A stretch of 48,714 nucleotides of DNA. It comes from Gemmatimonadota bacterium (GTDB lineage Bacteria > Latescibacterota > UBA2968 > UBA8231). The DNA lies in NCBI GenBank assembly GCA_018672475.1, contig JABHFS010000090.1, forward strand, positions 1-48,714, written 5' to 3'. This document shows, in pieces, positions 35,334-43,866 of this stretch (position 1 is the stretch's first letter; each line of letters opens with the position of its first letter). A program made the translations under genes and the position numbers. The notes beneath the pieces were generated by a model. It was not told the DNA's origin, searched no databases, and saw only the letters and a list, made by a program, of their open reading frames with translations.

Positions 35334-35364
35334 GGGGGAGGTGGATTGTGTATCTGCCTCCCCC
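35334..35364 (+). other. Strong 13-bp RNA hairpin between cluster genes
   Basis: GGGGGAGG (35334-35341) pairs with CCTCCCCC (35357-35364), and the stem continues through two G-U pairs and three more pairs to a five-base TGTGT loop. No T tract follows, so full termination is unlikely. Its place after the stop of the CBM9-like gene and 22 bases before the solute-binding gene fits a stabiliser or a partial attenuator. Confidence 0.6.
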
Positions 35365-35386
35365 GTTGTATGTCCGGGAAAAGACA

Positions 35387-37063
35387 ATGAGAGCTAAAAA
35401 AATCCTGGTGGGCCTGGCGGTATTCGCCTGCTTCAGCGCTGCTTTTGCGGTGGCGGACTGGCAGTTGCGCCAGCGGAAGCCGGTCGCGGAGAAGGCGGTG
35501 GTGGATTGGGACGCGGTAGAGGACGATCCGAATGAAAAGCTGCAGATCTCCTGGATGAGCCTGCCGCGCTACCCGATGGCGCGCGAGGGCACTTGGATCG
35601 AAGAGATGATGGAAGAGCGTTTCAATGTCGAATTTGAGCCGCTCTTTATCAGCCATATGGCCTATTTGCGGCGACGGCCGCTGATTTTTGCGGGCGGCGA
35701 CGTGCCCGATGTCTTTTACGACGGCGATCCGGTGATCGTGCAACGCGACGCGCACCACGGCTTCGCACTGGAAGTGCCCTACGAAGTCATCCTCAAACAC
35801 GCGCCCAATTATGTCCGCTATCTCAACCAGCATGCGCCGCACGCCTGGCTCTACGCCCACTGGAACGGGCGCAATTACGGCATCCCCACCTATGGTACTA
35901 TTCTGGGTTATCCGAATCCGGGGGTGTGGCGGATGGATTGGCTGCGCAAGGTCGGCATCGACAAAGCGCCCGAGACGCTGGACGAGATGTATGCGGCGCT
36001 GTGGAAATTCCGCCACGAGGACCCAGACGGCAACGGGGTTAAGGATACCTACGGCTGGTGTCCCAATGCGCAGGCGTGGTTTAATGTATTTGGCCAGGTT
36101 TTTGGCGCGCACGATATCCTACCCTATGACTGGATGCTCAAGGACGGCAAGGTGGTATGGGGTGGGGCGTTGCCCGAGAGTAAAGAGGTCCTGGGGCTTT
36201 TGCGCCAGTGGTATGCGGAGGGGTTGATCGACCCGGATTTTGTTATCTGCCAGGTCAAAAGCAGCCCGATACCCTACCAGAAATTCATCAGCGGCACTAA
36301 TGGTTTTATCGTTACCGGGGGGAGCTACGAGACTTTCGATCGGCGCAACAAGGCCTCGATGGTCTCGGTGATTAGCGAATTGCATCCGCAGGCGGAGTTG
36401 GCGCCGGGGCGTTTTCCGGCCGGTCCCGCTGGCCACCGCGGCACGCGTATCTGGAGCAATGCCGCGCACGTTTTCGCCTTCGGGGCCCACTTGGCACAAA
36501 CGCCCGAGAAGGTCATCCGGATGTTAAAAATATTCGAGGCGTTGGCTACCGACGAGCAGTTGTTCTTGGCGTCGCGCATGGGTGAAGAAGGCACGCACTG
36601 GGAGTTCGACGACGATTTAGGGCTGCAATTGCTACCACCCTACGACGAGCGCAACGCCGCCCAGAAACACGCGCTCAACCTAGTCCTCAATGCGGCGAGC
36701 GGTTTCTTCTCGCCCTGTGCGATCCGCCCGGAGATCGCCGATAAATATCTGGCGACGGCGCATTTAGAATATCGCTCTACCTATCAGAAGCCGGAGTGGG
36801 GCATTGCCGACGTCTTTGGCAAGGTCGACGTAGTGCCTTCGTCGATTAAATATCTGCGCGATTTGCGCAATTTACAGATGACGGTTTATGCGGAGATCGT
36901 GCGCGGCGATCGGGAGTTGGATTATTTCGATACCTTCGTCGAGCAGTGGATGACCTTGGGCGGGGCGGAGATGTTGGTTGAGGCGCAGGAGTTGTTGCAG
37001 ACCAGAGACGAGATATTCCAGCGAGTTGGTGTCTCGCAAATGGCCATAGTCGGGAGCAAATAG
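35387..37063 (+). CDS. Extracellular solute-binding protein, family 1 (ABC uptake)
   Basis: A 558-residue exported protein starting MRAKKILVGLAVFACFSAAFA; the Cys at 15 makes a lipoprotein conceivable. The fold of sugar-binding proteins is shown by DVPDVFYDG, YGIPTYGTILGYPNPGVWRM, LRKVGIDKAPETLDEMYAAL with DPDGNGVKDTYGW, and GTNGFIVTGGSYETF. Its length and the DPDGNGVKD loop match the long LipO-like subgroup. ATG 35387 is chosen because an upstream in-frame start adds 13 hydrophilic residues before the signal. No permease or ATPase is in the window. It stops two bases before the first sulfatase start, so the imported ligand is probably the sulfatase substrate. Confidence 0.85.
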   Translation: MRAKKILVGLAVFACFSAAFAVADWQLRQRKPVAEKAVVDWDAVEDDPNEKLQISWMSLPRYPMAREGTWIEEMMEERFNVEFEPLFISHMAYLRRRPLIFAGGDVPDVFYDGDPVIVQRDAHHGFALEVPYEVILKHAPNYVRYLNQHAPHAWLYAHWNGRNYGIPTYGTILGYPNPGVWRMDWLRKVGIDKAPETLDEMYAALWKFRHEDPDGNGVKDTYGWCPNAQAWFNVFGQVFGAHDILPYDWMLKDGKVVWGGALPESKEVLGLLRQWYAEGLIDPDFVICQVKSSPIPYQKFISGTNGFIVTGGSYETFDRRNKASMVSVISELHPQAELAPGRFPAGPAGHRGTRIWSNAAHVFAFGAHLAQTPEKVIRMLKIFEALATDEQLFLASRMGEEGTHWEFDDDLGLQLLPPYDERNAAQKHALNLVLNAASGFFSPCAIRPEIADKYLATAHLEYRSTYQKPEWGIADVFGKVDVVPSSIKYLRDLRNLQMTVYAEIVRGDRELDYFDTFVEQWMTLGGAEMLVEAQELLQTRDEIFQRVGVSQMAIVGSK

Positions 37064-37065
37064 AC

Positions 37066-38514
37066 ATGAGTGATAGACCGAATATCCTTTTTTTGATGGC
37101 CGACCAAATGCAGGCCCGCGTACTCGAGCCGGATCATGTCTGCCACACGCCCTACTTGGATCGCTTGGCGGGGGAGGGTGTGCGCTTTACCCGCGCCTAT
37201 ACGCCGAATAATATCTGTTCGCCGACCCGGGCGAGCCTGATGACTGGGCTGATGCCGCACAATCACGGTGTGCTGGAGGTGCTCTATCCGAAGGTGCCCG
37301 ATCTGCACGCGTTGCGCACCGATAAGGTGCACTGGGCCGAGCGGCTGACGGCGGCCGGGTATAACACGGGCTATTTCGGCAAGTGGCATATTGAGCGCGA
37401 AAATGTTCTGCAGCAGTTCGGCTGGCAGGTTAATGGGGTCAGTGGGGGTGCGCTATACAAAGAGTTGGTCGCCGAGGTATTGGGGGATGAGCCGCTGCAG
37501 CCGGAGTGCGATCCGGCGCACTATCTCAAAGAGCCGCACGGTTACGGGCCGCATTTACTTTACGGGGTATCGGATCGGCCAGCGGAAAAGCGCGCCTTGG
37601 GCATTACTACGACGCTGGCGCTGCGCTATCTGGAACAGGCGGTTGAGGGCGACGATCCCTGGTGCGCCTTCGTTAGTTTTCAAGAGCCGCACGATCCCTT
37701 TATTACCAGCCGAGAGTTTTACGATCGCTATGCGAATGAAGAGTTGCCGCCACCGCCCAATGCCGACGACGACCTGGCCGACAGGCCGGGGCTCTATCGG
37801 CGGGCACAGGGTATTTGGAGCCAGCTCGACGAAGATCAGAAGCGCGAGGCACGGGCGTGTTATTATGCGTCGATCAGTGAGATTGACGCGCAGTTCGGGC
37901 GGGTAATTGATTATTTAGAGGAAGCTGGTGAACTCGACAATACCATCGTGGTGATGTGCGCTGATCATGGTGATTTATTGGGGGCGCACGGGTTGTTCTT
38001 TAAGGATATTTCCGCTTTTGAAGAGGTGTACCAGGTGCCGCTTATTGTGCGCGGTCCGGGGATCGCCAAAGATGCGCTTTGCCAGGGCCGGGTCGGTTTG
38101 CACGATCTGTGCCCGACGCTATTAGAGCTGGCCGACAGCGAGCCGATCGACGTGCCCGACTCGCGGTCCTTTGCCGGCTTATTGCGCGAGCCGGCCACTG
38201 TCGCCGACGAATGGACGCGGGGCTATGCCGAATATTTTGGCAATCGCCATCGCTTGACCCAGCGGGTGGTGTGGGACGGGCCGTGGAAGTTCGTGTTCAA
38301 TGGTTTTGATTTTGATGAGTTATACCAGCTCGACGAGGATCCCTACGAAATGAAGAATCTGGCTCCGGACCTGGCTTATGAAGAGCAAGTGAAAAAAATG
38401 ACGCGGCTGTTTTGGCGTTATGCGCGCGATACCGGTGACACGCCGCTTTTTGAAACGCTCTATCCCGCTCTGCGCTTGGGTGCGGTGGGGCCGTTGGCGG
38501 CGGACGAGGACTAA
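37066..38514 (+). CDS. Sulfatase 1
   Basis: A 482-residue type I sulfatase of the alkaline phosphatase superfamily, hydrolysing sulfate esters (some relatives act on phosphonates or phosphodiesters). It begins NILFLMADQ with the metal-binding Asp13, then CSPTRASLMTG, where Cys51 is the residue converted to formylglycine. GYFGKWH and a late MCADHGDLLGAHG supply further metal ligands. There is no signal peptide, so it works in the cytoplasm unless exported otherwise. The gene starts two bases after the solute-binding protein gene. Substrate is unknown. Confidence 0.93.
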   Translation: MSDRPNILFLMADQMQARVLEPDHVCHTPYLDRLAGEGVRFTRAYTPNNICSPTRASLMTGLMPHNHGVLEVLYPKVPDLHALRTDKVHWAERLTAAGYNTGYFGKWHIERENVLQQFGWQVNGVSGGALYKELVAEVLGDEPLQPECDPAHYLKEPHGYGPHLLYGVSDRPAEKRALGITTTLALRYLEQAVEGDDPWCAFVSFQEPHDPFITSREFYDRYANEELPPPPNADDDLADRPGLYRRAQGIWSQLDEDQKREARACYYASISEIDAQFGRVIDYLEEAGELDNTIVVMCADHGDLLGAHGLFFKDISAFEEVYQVPLIVRGPGIAKDALCQGRVGLHDLCPTLLELADSEPIDVPDSRSFAGLLREPATVADEWTRGYAEYFGNRHRLTQRVVWDGPWKFVFNGFDFDELYQLDEDPYEMKNLAPDLAYEEQVKKMTRLFWRYARDTGDTPLFETLYPALRLGAVGPLAADED

Positions 38515-38527
38515 GGGAGAATGTCCG

Positions 38528-40015
38528 ATGGGCGATAAGCCGAATATCCTAGTGATTATGACGGACCAGCAGCGGGCGACGGCCAGCCATCTCTACGGCA
38601 ATAGCTTTTGCCAGACGCCGTCGATGGCGCGCTTGGCGGACGATGGTGTGCTCTTTGAAAACGCGATTACGCCGCACCCGCTCTGCGTGCCAGGGCGCAT
38701 TTCGTTCTGGACCTCGCAGTTTCCGCACGCGCACGGCGGGCGGCGCAACCAGACGCTAATGCCGGCGGGGGCCACGCATGCCTTTCGGTTGTGGAAAGAG
38801 GCGGGTTATAGCACGGGGCTGATCGGTAAGAATCATTGCTTCGAACAGGAGGATGATCTAAAACTTTTCGACGTATGGAATGATATATCGCACGGGGGCA
38901 ATGAGTCGTCGCCGACTAAGGGCATGGAGTGGTTCAGGCCGCAGGAGGGGCGCGACAAAGTCAGGGAGCAATTTCGCAGTATGCAGGCGCAGAATCCGCG
39001 CTTCGCCTATGGCACGACGGATCTGCCGCTGGAGGATCAATCTTCCGGCCTGGTCGCCGGCCAGACCGTGCGCTTTCTCGAACAACACAAGGACGAACCT
39101 TTTGCGCTCTGGGTCTCGTTCCCGGACCCGCATGAGCCGTGGATGGTCGCGGAAAAATACGCGGCGATGTTCCCGCCGGACAAGATCGACTTACCATCCT
39201 GGCGCGAAGGGGAGTTCGACGACGAGCGGGCACCCGAGCGCAATCGCGCACTTTACAAGATGTTGGGCATGGAAGAAGATCCGCTGGAAGATGTCTACGG
39301 GATGATGGCCGCTTATTTCGGCATGGTGCGTTTTATGGACGATGGCCTGGGACAAATTCTCGACGCGTTGCAGAGCAATGGGCTAAAGGAGAATACAATT
39401 GTCGTATTCTGCTCGGATCACGGCGACTTTATGGGTGAACATCGCATGCAGTGCAAAGGCGGGGTCTTTTACGATAGCCTGACGCGGGTGCCGCTGATCG
39501 TATCGTGGCCGGGGCAGGTAGAGGCCGGAGTGCGCGACGGTAGCATGGCCAATTTGATCGACGTGGTGCCGACGTTGTTACAGTTGCAGGGGCTGGAAAC
39601 GCCTAGGTCGATGCAGGGGGAACCTTTGCCGACGGTGACGGATGCGACACCGAGAGATGCGACTTTTTCCGAATATGGCTCGGGTGGACCGCTATTTACT
39701 ATGGCGGATCTGGAAAAATTGCCCAAGCCCTGGGGCCGCAAGACGCTGATCGATACGCTGCAGTGGCGCGAGGCGGCTGGCCGCTGCAAAATGGTCCGCA
39801 CCCGCGAGTGGAAATACGTGCATGATTCGATGGGCGATCGCGACGAACTCTACGATCTGGTCAACGATCCGCACGAGTTGCTCAATGTTGTCGACGAAGA
39901 AAAAAATCGCGATGTCTTGGCCGATATGCGGTTGCGCCTTGCCGATTGGAGCATTGGCACCGAGGATTCGCCGCCGGTGCCCCTGCCCGAGGCCAAGCAC
40001 TACAATCTGTCGTAA
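38528..40015 (+). CDS. Sulfatase 2
   Basis: A 495-residue sulfatase: NILVIMTDQQ with Asp13, LCVPGRISFWTSQ with the formylglycine Cys53 in C-x-P-x-R, GLIGKNH, and VFCSDHGDFMGEH near residue 300. ATG 38528 follows AAGGGA by about eight bases and gives the usual M-x-x-x-P-N-I-L start; an open frame upstream overlaps sulfatase 1 and is not used. No signal peptide. It has Gly in place of Ser/Thr within the C-x-P-x-R motif and Ile in place of the following Ala/Met. Confidence 0.92.
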   Translation: MGDKPNILVIMTDQQRATASHLYGNSFCQTPSMARLADDGVLFENAITPHPLCVPGRISFWTSQFPHAHGGRRNQTLMPAGATHAFRLWKEAGYSTGLIGKNHCFEQEDDLKLFDVWNDISHGGNESSPTKGMEWFRPQEGRDKVREQFRSMQAQNPRFAYGTTDLPLEDQSSGLVAGQTVRFLEQHKDEPFALWVSFPDPHEPWMVAEKYAAMFPPDKIDLPSWREGEFDDERAPERNRALYKMLGMEEDPLEDVYGMMAAYFGMVRFMDDGLGQILDALQSNGLKENTIVVFCSDHGDFMGEHRMQCKGGVFYDSLTRVPLIVSWPGQVEAGVRDGSMANLIDVVPTLLQLQGLETPRSMQGEPLPTVTDATPRDATFSEYGSGGPLFTMADLEKLPKPWGRKTLIDTLQWREAAGRCKMVRTREWKYVHDSMGDRDELYDLVNDPHELLNVVDEEKNRDVLADMRLRLADWSIGTEDSPPVPLPEAKHYNLS

Positions 40016-40101
40016 AATCCAAATCACAGGACCGTTGGTCGATGCTGTGGGGAGGCTGAGTAGTTTTCCCGTGGACCTTATTCATTGAAAGCGGGAGCGA
40101 G

Positions 40102-41190
40102 ATGAAAATCAAAGAGATTAAATGTCGTGTGCTCAAAGTGCCGCGCTCCTCCTATCGCTGGCGGGACGGTTTTCCGCGTGCTCCCGCCGAGCGCGATGCT
40201 TTCCTACTGCAGGTGACCGCCGAGAATGGCGTCGAAGGTTATTGTATTGGCGCGCGCTTAGGCGAAGTGATCGGGCGGCAGACCGAGCGCTTACTCAAAC
40301 CGCAGATGCTCGGTGAAAACGCGCTGGACCGCGAGAAGATCTGGCAGCGATTATGGGATATGGGGCGGATGGGGACCGAAATTGTCGCCGCCCTTTCGGC
40401 CTTTGATGTAGCCCTGTGGGATTTGGCGGCTAAGTCAGCGGGCGTGCCGCTCTACAAGCATCTGGGCGCTTATCGCGACAAGGTGCCGGCCTATGCCAGC
40501 ACCTTCACCCAGGAGACAGTCGAGGATTACGAGCCGTTGGCGCGCGATTGCGTAGCACGGGGTTACAAGGCCATTAAGCTGCATGTCTTCGGCGACGTGA
40601 AGAAAGATATTGAAGCCTGCCGGCTGGTACGCGAGACGGTGGGCGATGATATCGAGTTGATGCTCGATGCCTCGGCTGCCTATAATTTTGAGGAAGCACT
40701 TTGGGCGGGGCGGGAATTGGAGAAGTTGAATTTCTACTGGTTCGAAGAGCCGATGCGGGACTACGAGATGACCAGTTTGCAGGAATTGCACCGGCGGCTC
40801 GAAATAAACCTCTGCGTCGCCGAGACCAGTTGGGACAGCCTCTTTGACGTGGCCAATCACATCGCCCAGAAAACCGGGCGCATGATGCACGCCACCTGGT
40901 ATCGCAAGGGAGGGATTACCGGACTGCTCAAAATTGCCCATACCTGTGAGGCTTTTGGGATGATGGTCCAACTGCACCACGGCGAGATCCCGATGATCCA
41001 CGCCGGCTGCGCGATAAAAAATAATAAATACGTCGAGATTTTAGTGCCCGAAGAAGGGGCGCACTTGTGTCTGGCCACTCCGCCGATCGTGCCCGATGAG
41101 GAGGGGTGTGTTCGGCCGCCCGAGGGGCCGGGGTTGGGTTATGAGTTGAACTGGGACGAAATCGAGGCGTGCACGGTTGGGGAAGTATAG
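40102..41190 (+). CDS. Enolase-superfamily (mandelate racemase/muconate lactonizing type) enzyme 1
   Basis: A 362-residue member of the mandelate racemase/muconate lactonizing group, which uses Mg to abstract a proton alpha to a carboxylate, as in sugar-acid dehydratases and racemases. ALSAFDVALWDLAAKSAGVP is the family block. Catalytic candidates are K159-x-H161 (AIKLHVFG), D189 (LMLDAS), the Glu of FEEP (215), E241 (CVAETSW) and H292/H293 (LHHGEIP). The Lys-x-His pair instead of Lys-x-Lys points to the acid-sugar dehydratase side rather than mandelate racemases. The gap of 86 bases before it carries no gene. It acts in the cytoplasm, downstream of desulfation by inference. Confidence 0.88.
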   Translation: MKIKEIKCRVLKVPRSSYRWRDGFPRAPAERDAFLLQVTAENGVEGYCIGARLGEVIGRQTERLLKPQMLGENALDREKIWQRLWDMGRMGTEIVAALSAFDVALWDLAAKSAGVPLYKHLGAYRDKVPAYASTFTQETVEDYEPLARDCVARGYKAIKLHVFGDVKKDIEACRLVRETVGDDIELMLDASAAYNFEEALWAGRELEKLNFYWFEEPMRDYEMTSLQELHRRLEINLCVAETSWDSLFDVANHIAQKTGRMMHATWYRKGGITGLLKIAHTCEAFGMMVQLHHGEIPMIHAGCAIKNNKYVEILVPEEGAHLCLATPPIVPDEEGCVRPPEGPGLGYELNWDEIEACTVGEV

Positions 41191-41219
41191 ACCCGCTACT
41201 AAATCGAGGAGCTAATGCC

Positions 41220-42380
41220 ATGACGCGAGATATCAAAATCACCCGCATTGTCACTACGCATTTCGACTACCAGATCGCCGACCTGGCGCTGGAGGAAGAA
41301 CTCGGCTTCGATACCGTATACAAGAAGGGCGGTCGTCTGTCGGCCAGTGGCGGGCTGCTGAGCATCGAGACCAGCGCCGGGATTAGCGGCACCGTATCGG
41401 GCGGCATCGACTCCCGCACGGCGCAATACTTGCTCGGCCGCAACCCGCTGGACCGCGAGATTATCTGGCACGATCTCAAGCGCTCGCGGCGCGTTCTGGA
41501 CGGCACACCACCGGGGGCGGTGGATATCGCGCTGTGGGATTTCGCCGGTAAGCTCTACGATGCGCCGATCTACGAGCTGTTGGGTGGGGGCTGGCGCAAG
41601 AAGTTACCAGCCTACGCCTCGACCTACCACGGCGACGAAAACGGCGGTTTGGCGACACCGGACGACTTTGCGCAATTCGCGCTGCGCTGCAAGCAGGAAT
41701 ATGGCTATCCGGCGTTCAAGATCCACGGCTGGGTCAACGGGCCGATCGAGCGCGAGGTGGCGGCGGTGCTGGCCATCCGCGCGGTGGTCGGCGACGATAT
41801 GGACCTTTTGCTCGATCCAGCGGGGTGCTTCCCGACCTTCGAGGACGTGCTCAAGGTGGGCCGGGCCTGCGACGAAGCGCGTTATATGTGGTATGAAGAT
41901 CCGTTCAGGGGCGGCGGTTTTTCGCGCTTTGCGCACGCCAAGCTGCGCGAACTGATCACGACGCCGATCCTGATGGGCGAGCATGTGCGCGGTCTGGAGG
42001 CCAAGGCCGATACGATTACCGCCGGGGCCACCGACTTTGTGCGCGCCAATGCGCACGCCGATGGCGGGATCACCGGGGTGATGAAGATCGCTGCGTTGGC
42101 CGAGTCGTACGGGTTGGATGTGGAGCTGCACGGTGGTAGCCTGCCGCATCGCCATATCATGGCGACCTTGCGCAATACCAACTATTACGAGTTGGGCTTG
42201 GTGCATCCTCTGGTCGGCGATAGCAAGCCGGCGGTCTACAACGATCGGCGCTGGCTCGACGAGTTGGATTCGGTCGACGAGAATGGCTGCGTCGAAGTGC
42301 CCGAGGGGCCGGGGCTGGGCGTGGAATTCGACCGGGAATGGATTGAGGACCACAAGACGGGTGAGACGGTATACCAATGA
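41220..42380 (+). CDS. Enolase-superfamily (mandelate racemase/muconate lactonizing type) enzyme 2
   Basis: A 386-residue paralog, clearly diverged from enzyme 1. It starts at ATG 41220, after GAGGAG at about 41206-41211, rather than at the upstream frame that overlaps gene 1. PGAVDIALWDFAGKL is the family block. Key residues are K167-x-H169 (AFKIHGW), D199 (LLLDPAG), E226 (MWYEDPF), E254 (LMGEH) and H304 (VELHGGSLPH). Again Lys-x-His is present. Its TGA overlaps the ATG of sulfatase 3 (ATGA). Two different dehydratases suggest more than one sugar acid or two steps. Confidence 0.88.
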   Translation: MTRDIKITRIVTTHFDYQIADLALEEELGFDTVYKKGGRLSASGGLLSIETSAGISGTVSGGIDSRTAQYLLGRNPLDREIIWHDLKRSRRVLDGTPPGAVDIALWDFAGKLYDAPIYELLGGGWRKKLPAYASTYHGDENGGLATPDDFAQFALRCKQEYGYPAFKIHGWVNGPIEREVAAVLAIRAVVGDDMDLLLDPAGCFPTFEDVLKVGRACDEARYMWYEDPFRGGGFSRFAHAKLRELITTPILMGEHVRGLEAKADTITAGATDFVRANAHADGGITGVMKIAALAESYGLDVELHGGSLPHRHIMATLRNTNYYELGLVHPLVGDSKPAVYNDRRWLDELDSVDENGCVEVPEGPGLGVEFDREWIEDHKTGETVYQ

Positions 42381-43813
42381 ACGTACTGCACATTATTTCC
42401 GATCAGCACCAGGCGGCTTGCATGGGCTGCGAAGGGCACGGCCAGGCGCTGACCCCGAATCTGGATCGATTGGCGGGTGAGGGCATGCGCTTTGCAAACG
42501 CCTATGCGCAAAATCCGATCTGCACCCCCAGCCGCATGAGCATTTACACGGGACAGTATTGCCACAACCACGGATTTTTCGGCCTGAGCGGAGAGCGTCC
42601 GCAGGGCATGCAGAGTTTTCTCGGCCATTTCAAACAGCACGGCTACAAAACGGCGGTGATCGGCAAGACGCACGTGCCCAACGAGCCGCGCGACTGGCTG
42701 CTCGATCACGTCGACTTGTGGGCTTCTTGTACCAGTGGGCCGACCGCTTCATCCAGCCCTTCGCCCTACAGGCGTTATTTACAAGCGTTGGGCCTCGCGC
42801 ACGATGACGACAATTTGAAAATTACCGGTTATCCCCCGCATCCGACGGGGCTGCCGCAAAACCAGCTGCGCGCCCGGCCGACTAAATTGCCGTTGGAGCA
42901 CAATGTCGAGAGCTGGTGCGTGCAGCAGGCAACCGATTTTATCGATCAGCGCGGCGACCAGCCATTTTGCGTACAGGTGTCCCTGCCCAAGCCGCACGCG
43001 GCCTATACGCCGCACCGCCGTTTTTGGGATATGTATGATGACGACCTGGAATTGTCGCCGACTTTCTATCAGGATCCTAAGGGGCGGCCGCCGCATTTTC
43101 GCCAGATGCATGAGATGTTTCGCGGTGTCTGGGATTCAGCGGATGAGGTGTTGAGTTACGAAGAGGCGGCGCGCAATATCTGGCGCGGTTATCTGGGTTG
43201 CGTGAGTCAGGTGGACTATAGCGTCGGTTTGTTGCTGGATTATCTGCAAGAGAACGGGCTGGCGGAGGATACGCTCGTCGTCTACAACGCCGACCACGGG
43301 GCTTATAGCACCTGTTTTGGCATTCAGGAGAAGGCGCCGGGCATTTGTTCGGAGATGGTGTGCAGGGTGCCGACGATCTGGCGGGTGCCAGGGACTACAG
43401 TAGCCGGCGGCGTCTGCGATGAACTAGTAGAAAATATCGATATGACGCCGACGATTATGGCGCTGTGTGGTGTGCCGGCGATGGCGGATATGGACGGGGT
43501 GGATCTCAGCGGCTTGTTGCGCGGGGAGGGCGGACCGGTAAAGGATATGGCCGTCACCGAACATCGGCACAGCAAGGCGTTGCGCTGGGGGCCGTGGCGC
43601 TATGTGCACTACCAGCCGGGGGATTTTGGCGGGAATTACGGCGAGCTCTATCAGCTCGAGGACGATCCGTTCGAGGCCAATAATCTCTTCGACGACCCGG
43701 CGCATCGGGACATCGTCGTTGAGGGCGAGCGGCGCCTGCTCGAATGGTTGGTGGGCACGCGGCATGTGCGCAATACTTTTTCTGGTGGGCGTTTCGAGGA
43801 CAATTACCTCTAA
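42377..43813 (+). CDS. Sulfatase 3
   Basis: A 478-residue sulfatase that begins directly MNVLHIISDQH (Asp9), with a shorter N-terminus than its neighbours. ICTPSRMSIYTGQ has the formylglycine Cys49, and YNADHGAYST stands at the second metal site, replacing the common ADHG-D/E. It starts inside the stop of enzyme 2 (ATGA). The last codons (FSGGRFEDNYL) are repeated as a near copy directly after the stop codon. No signal peptide. Confidence 0.92.
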   Translation: MNVLHIISDQHQAACMGCEGHGQALTPNLDRLAGEGMRFANAYAQNPICTPSRMSIYTGQYCHNHGFFGLSGERPQGMQSFLGHFKQHGYKTAVIGKTHVPNEPRDWLLDHVDLWASCTSGPTASSSPSPYRRYLQALGLAHDDDNLKITGYPPHPTGLPQNQLRARPTKLPLEHNVESWCVQQATDFIDQRGDQPFCVQVSLPKPHAAYTPHRRFWDMYDDDLELSPTFYQDPKGRPPHFRQMHEMFRGVWDSADEVLSYEEAARNIWRGYLGCVSQVDYSVGLLLDYLQENGLAEDTLVVYNADHGAYSTCFGIQEKAPGICSEMVCRVPTIWRVPGTTVAGGVCDELVENIDMTPTIMALCGVPAMADMDGVDLSGLLRGEGGPVKDMAVTEHRHSKALRWGPWRYVHYQPGDFGGNYGELYQLEDDPFEANNLFDDPAHRDIVVEGERRLLEWLVGTRHVRNTFSGGRFEDNYL

Positions 43814-43851
43814 GCTTTTTCCGGTGGGCGCTGTGAGGACCATTATCTCTA
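43776..43851 (+). repeat. Imperfect 37-base tandem duplication at a sulfatase C-terminus
   Basis: Unit 1 (43776-43812) ends sulfatase 3 and unit 2 (43815-43851) lies after its stop. They agree at about 30 of 37 positions and are offset by 39 bases, a multiple of three. In the same frame unit 1 reads FSGGRFEDNYL and unit 2 reads FSGGRCEDHYL, after a TAA. An ancestral tail was probably doubled, or an older longer C-terminus was cut by the stop. Confidence 0.75.
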
Positions 43852-43866
43852 CGTTTTAGGAGGCCC

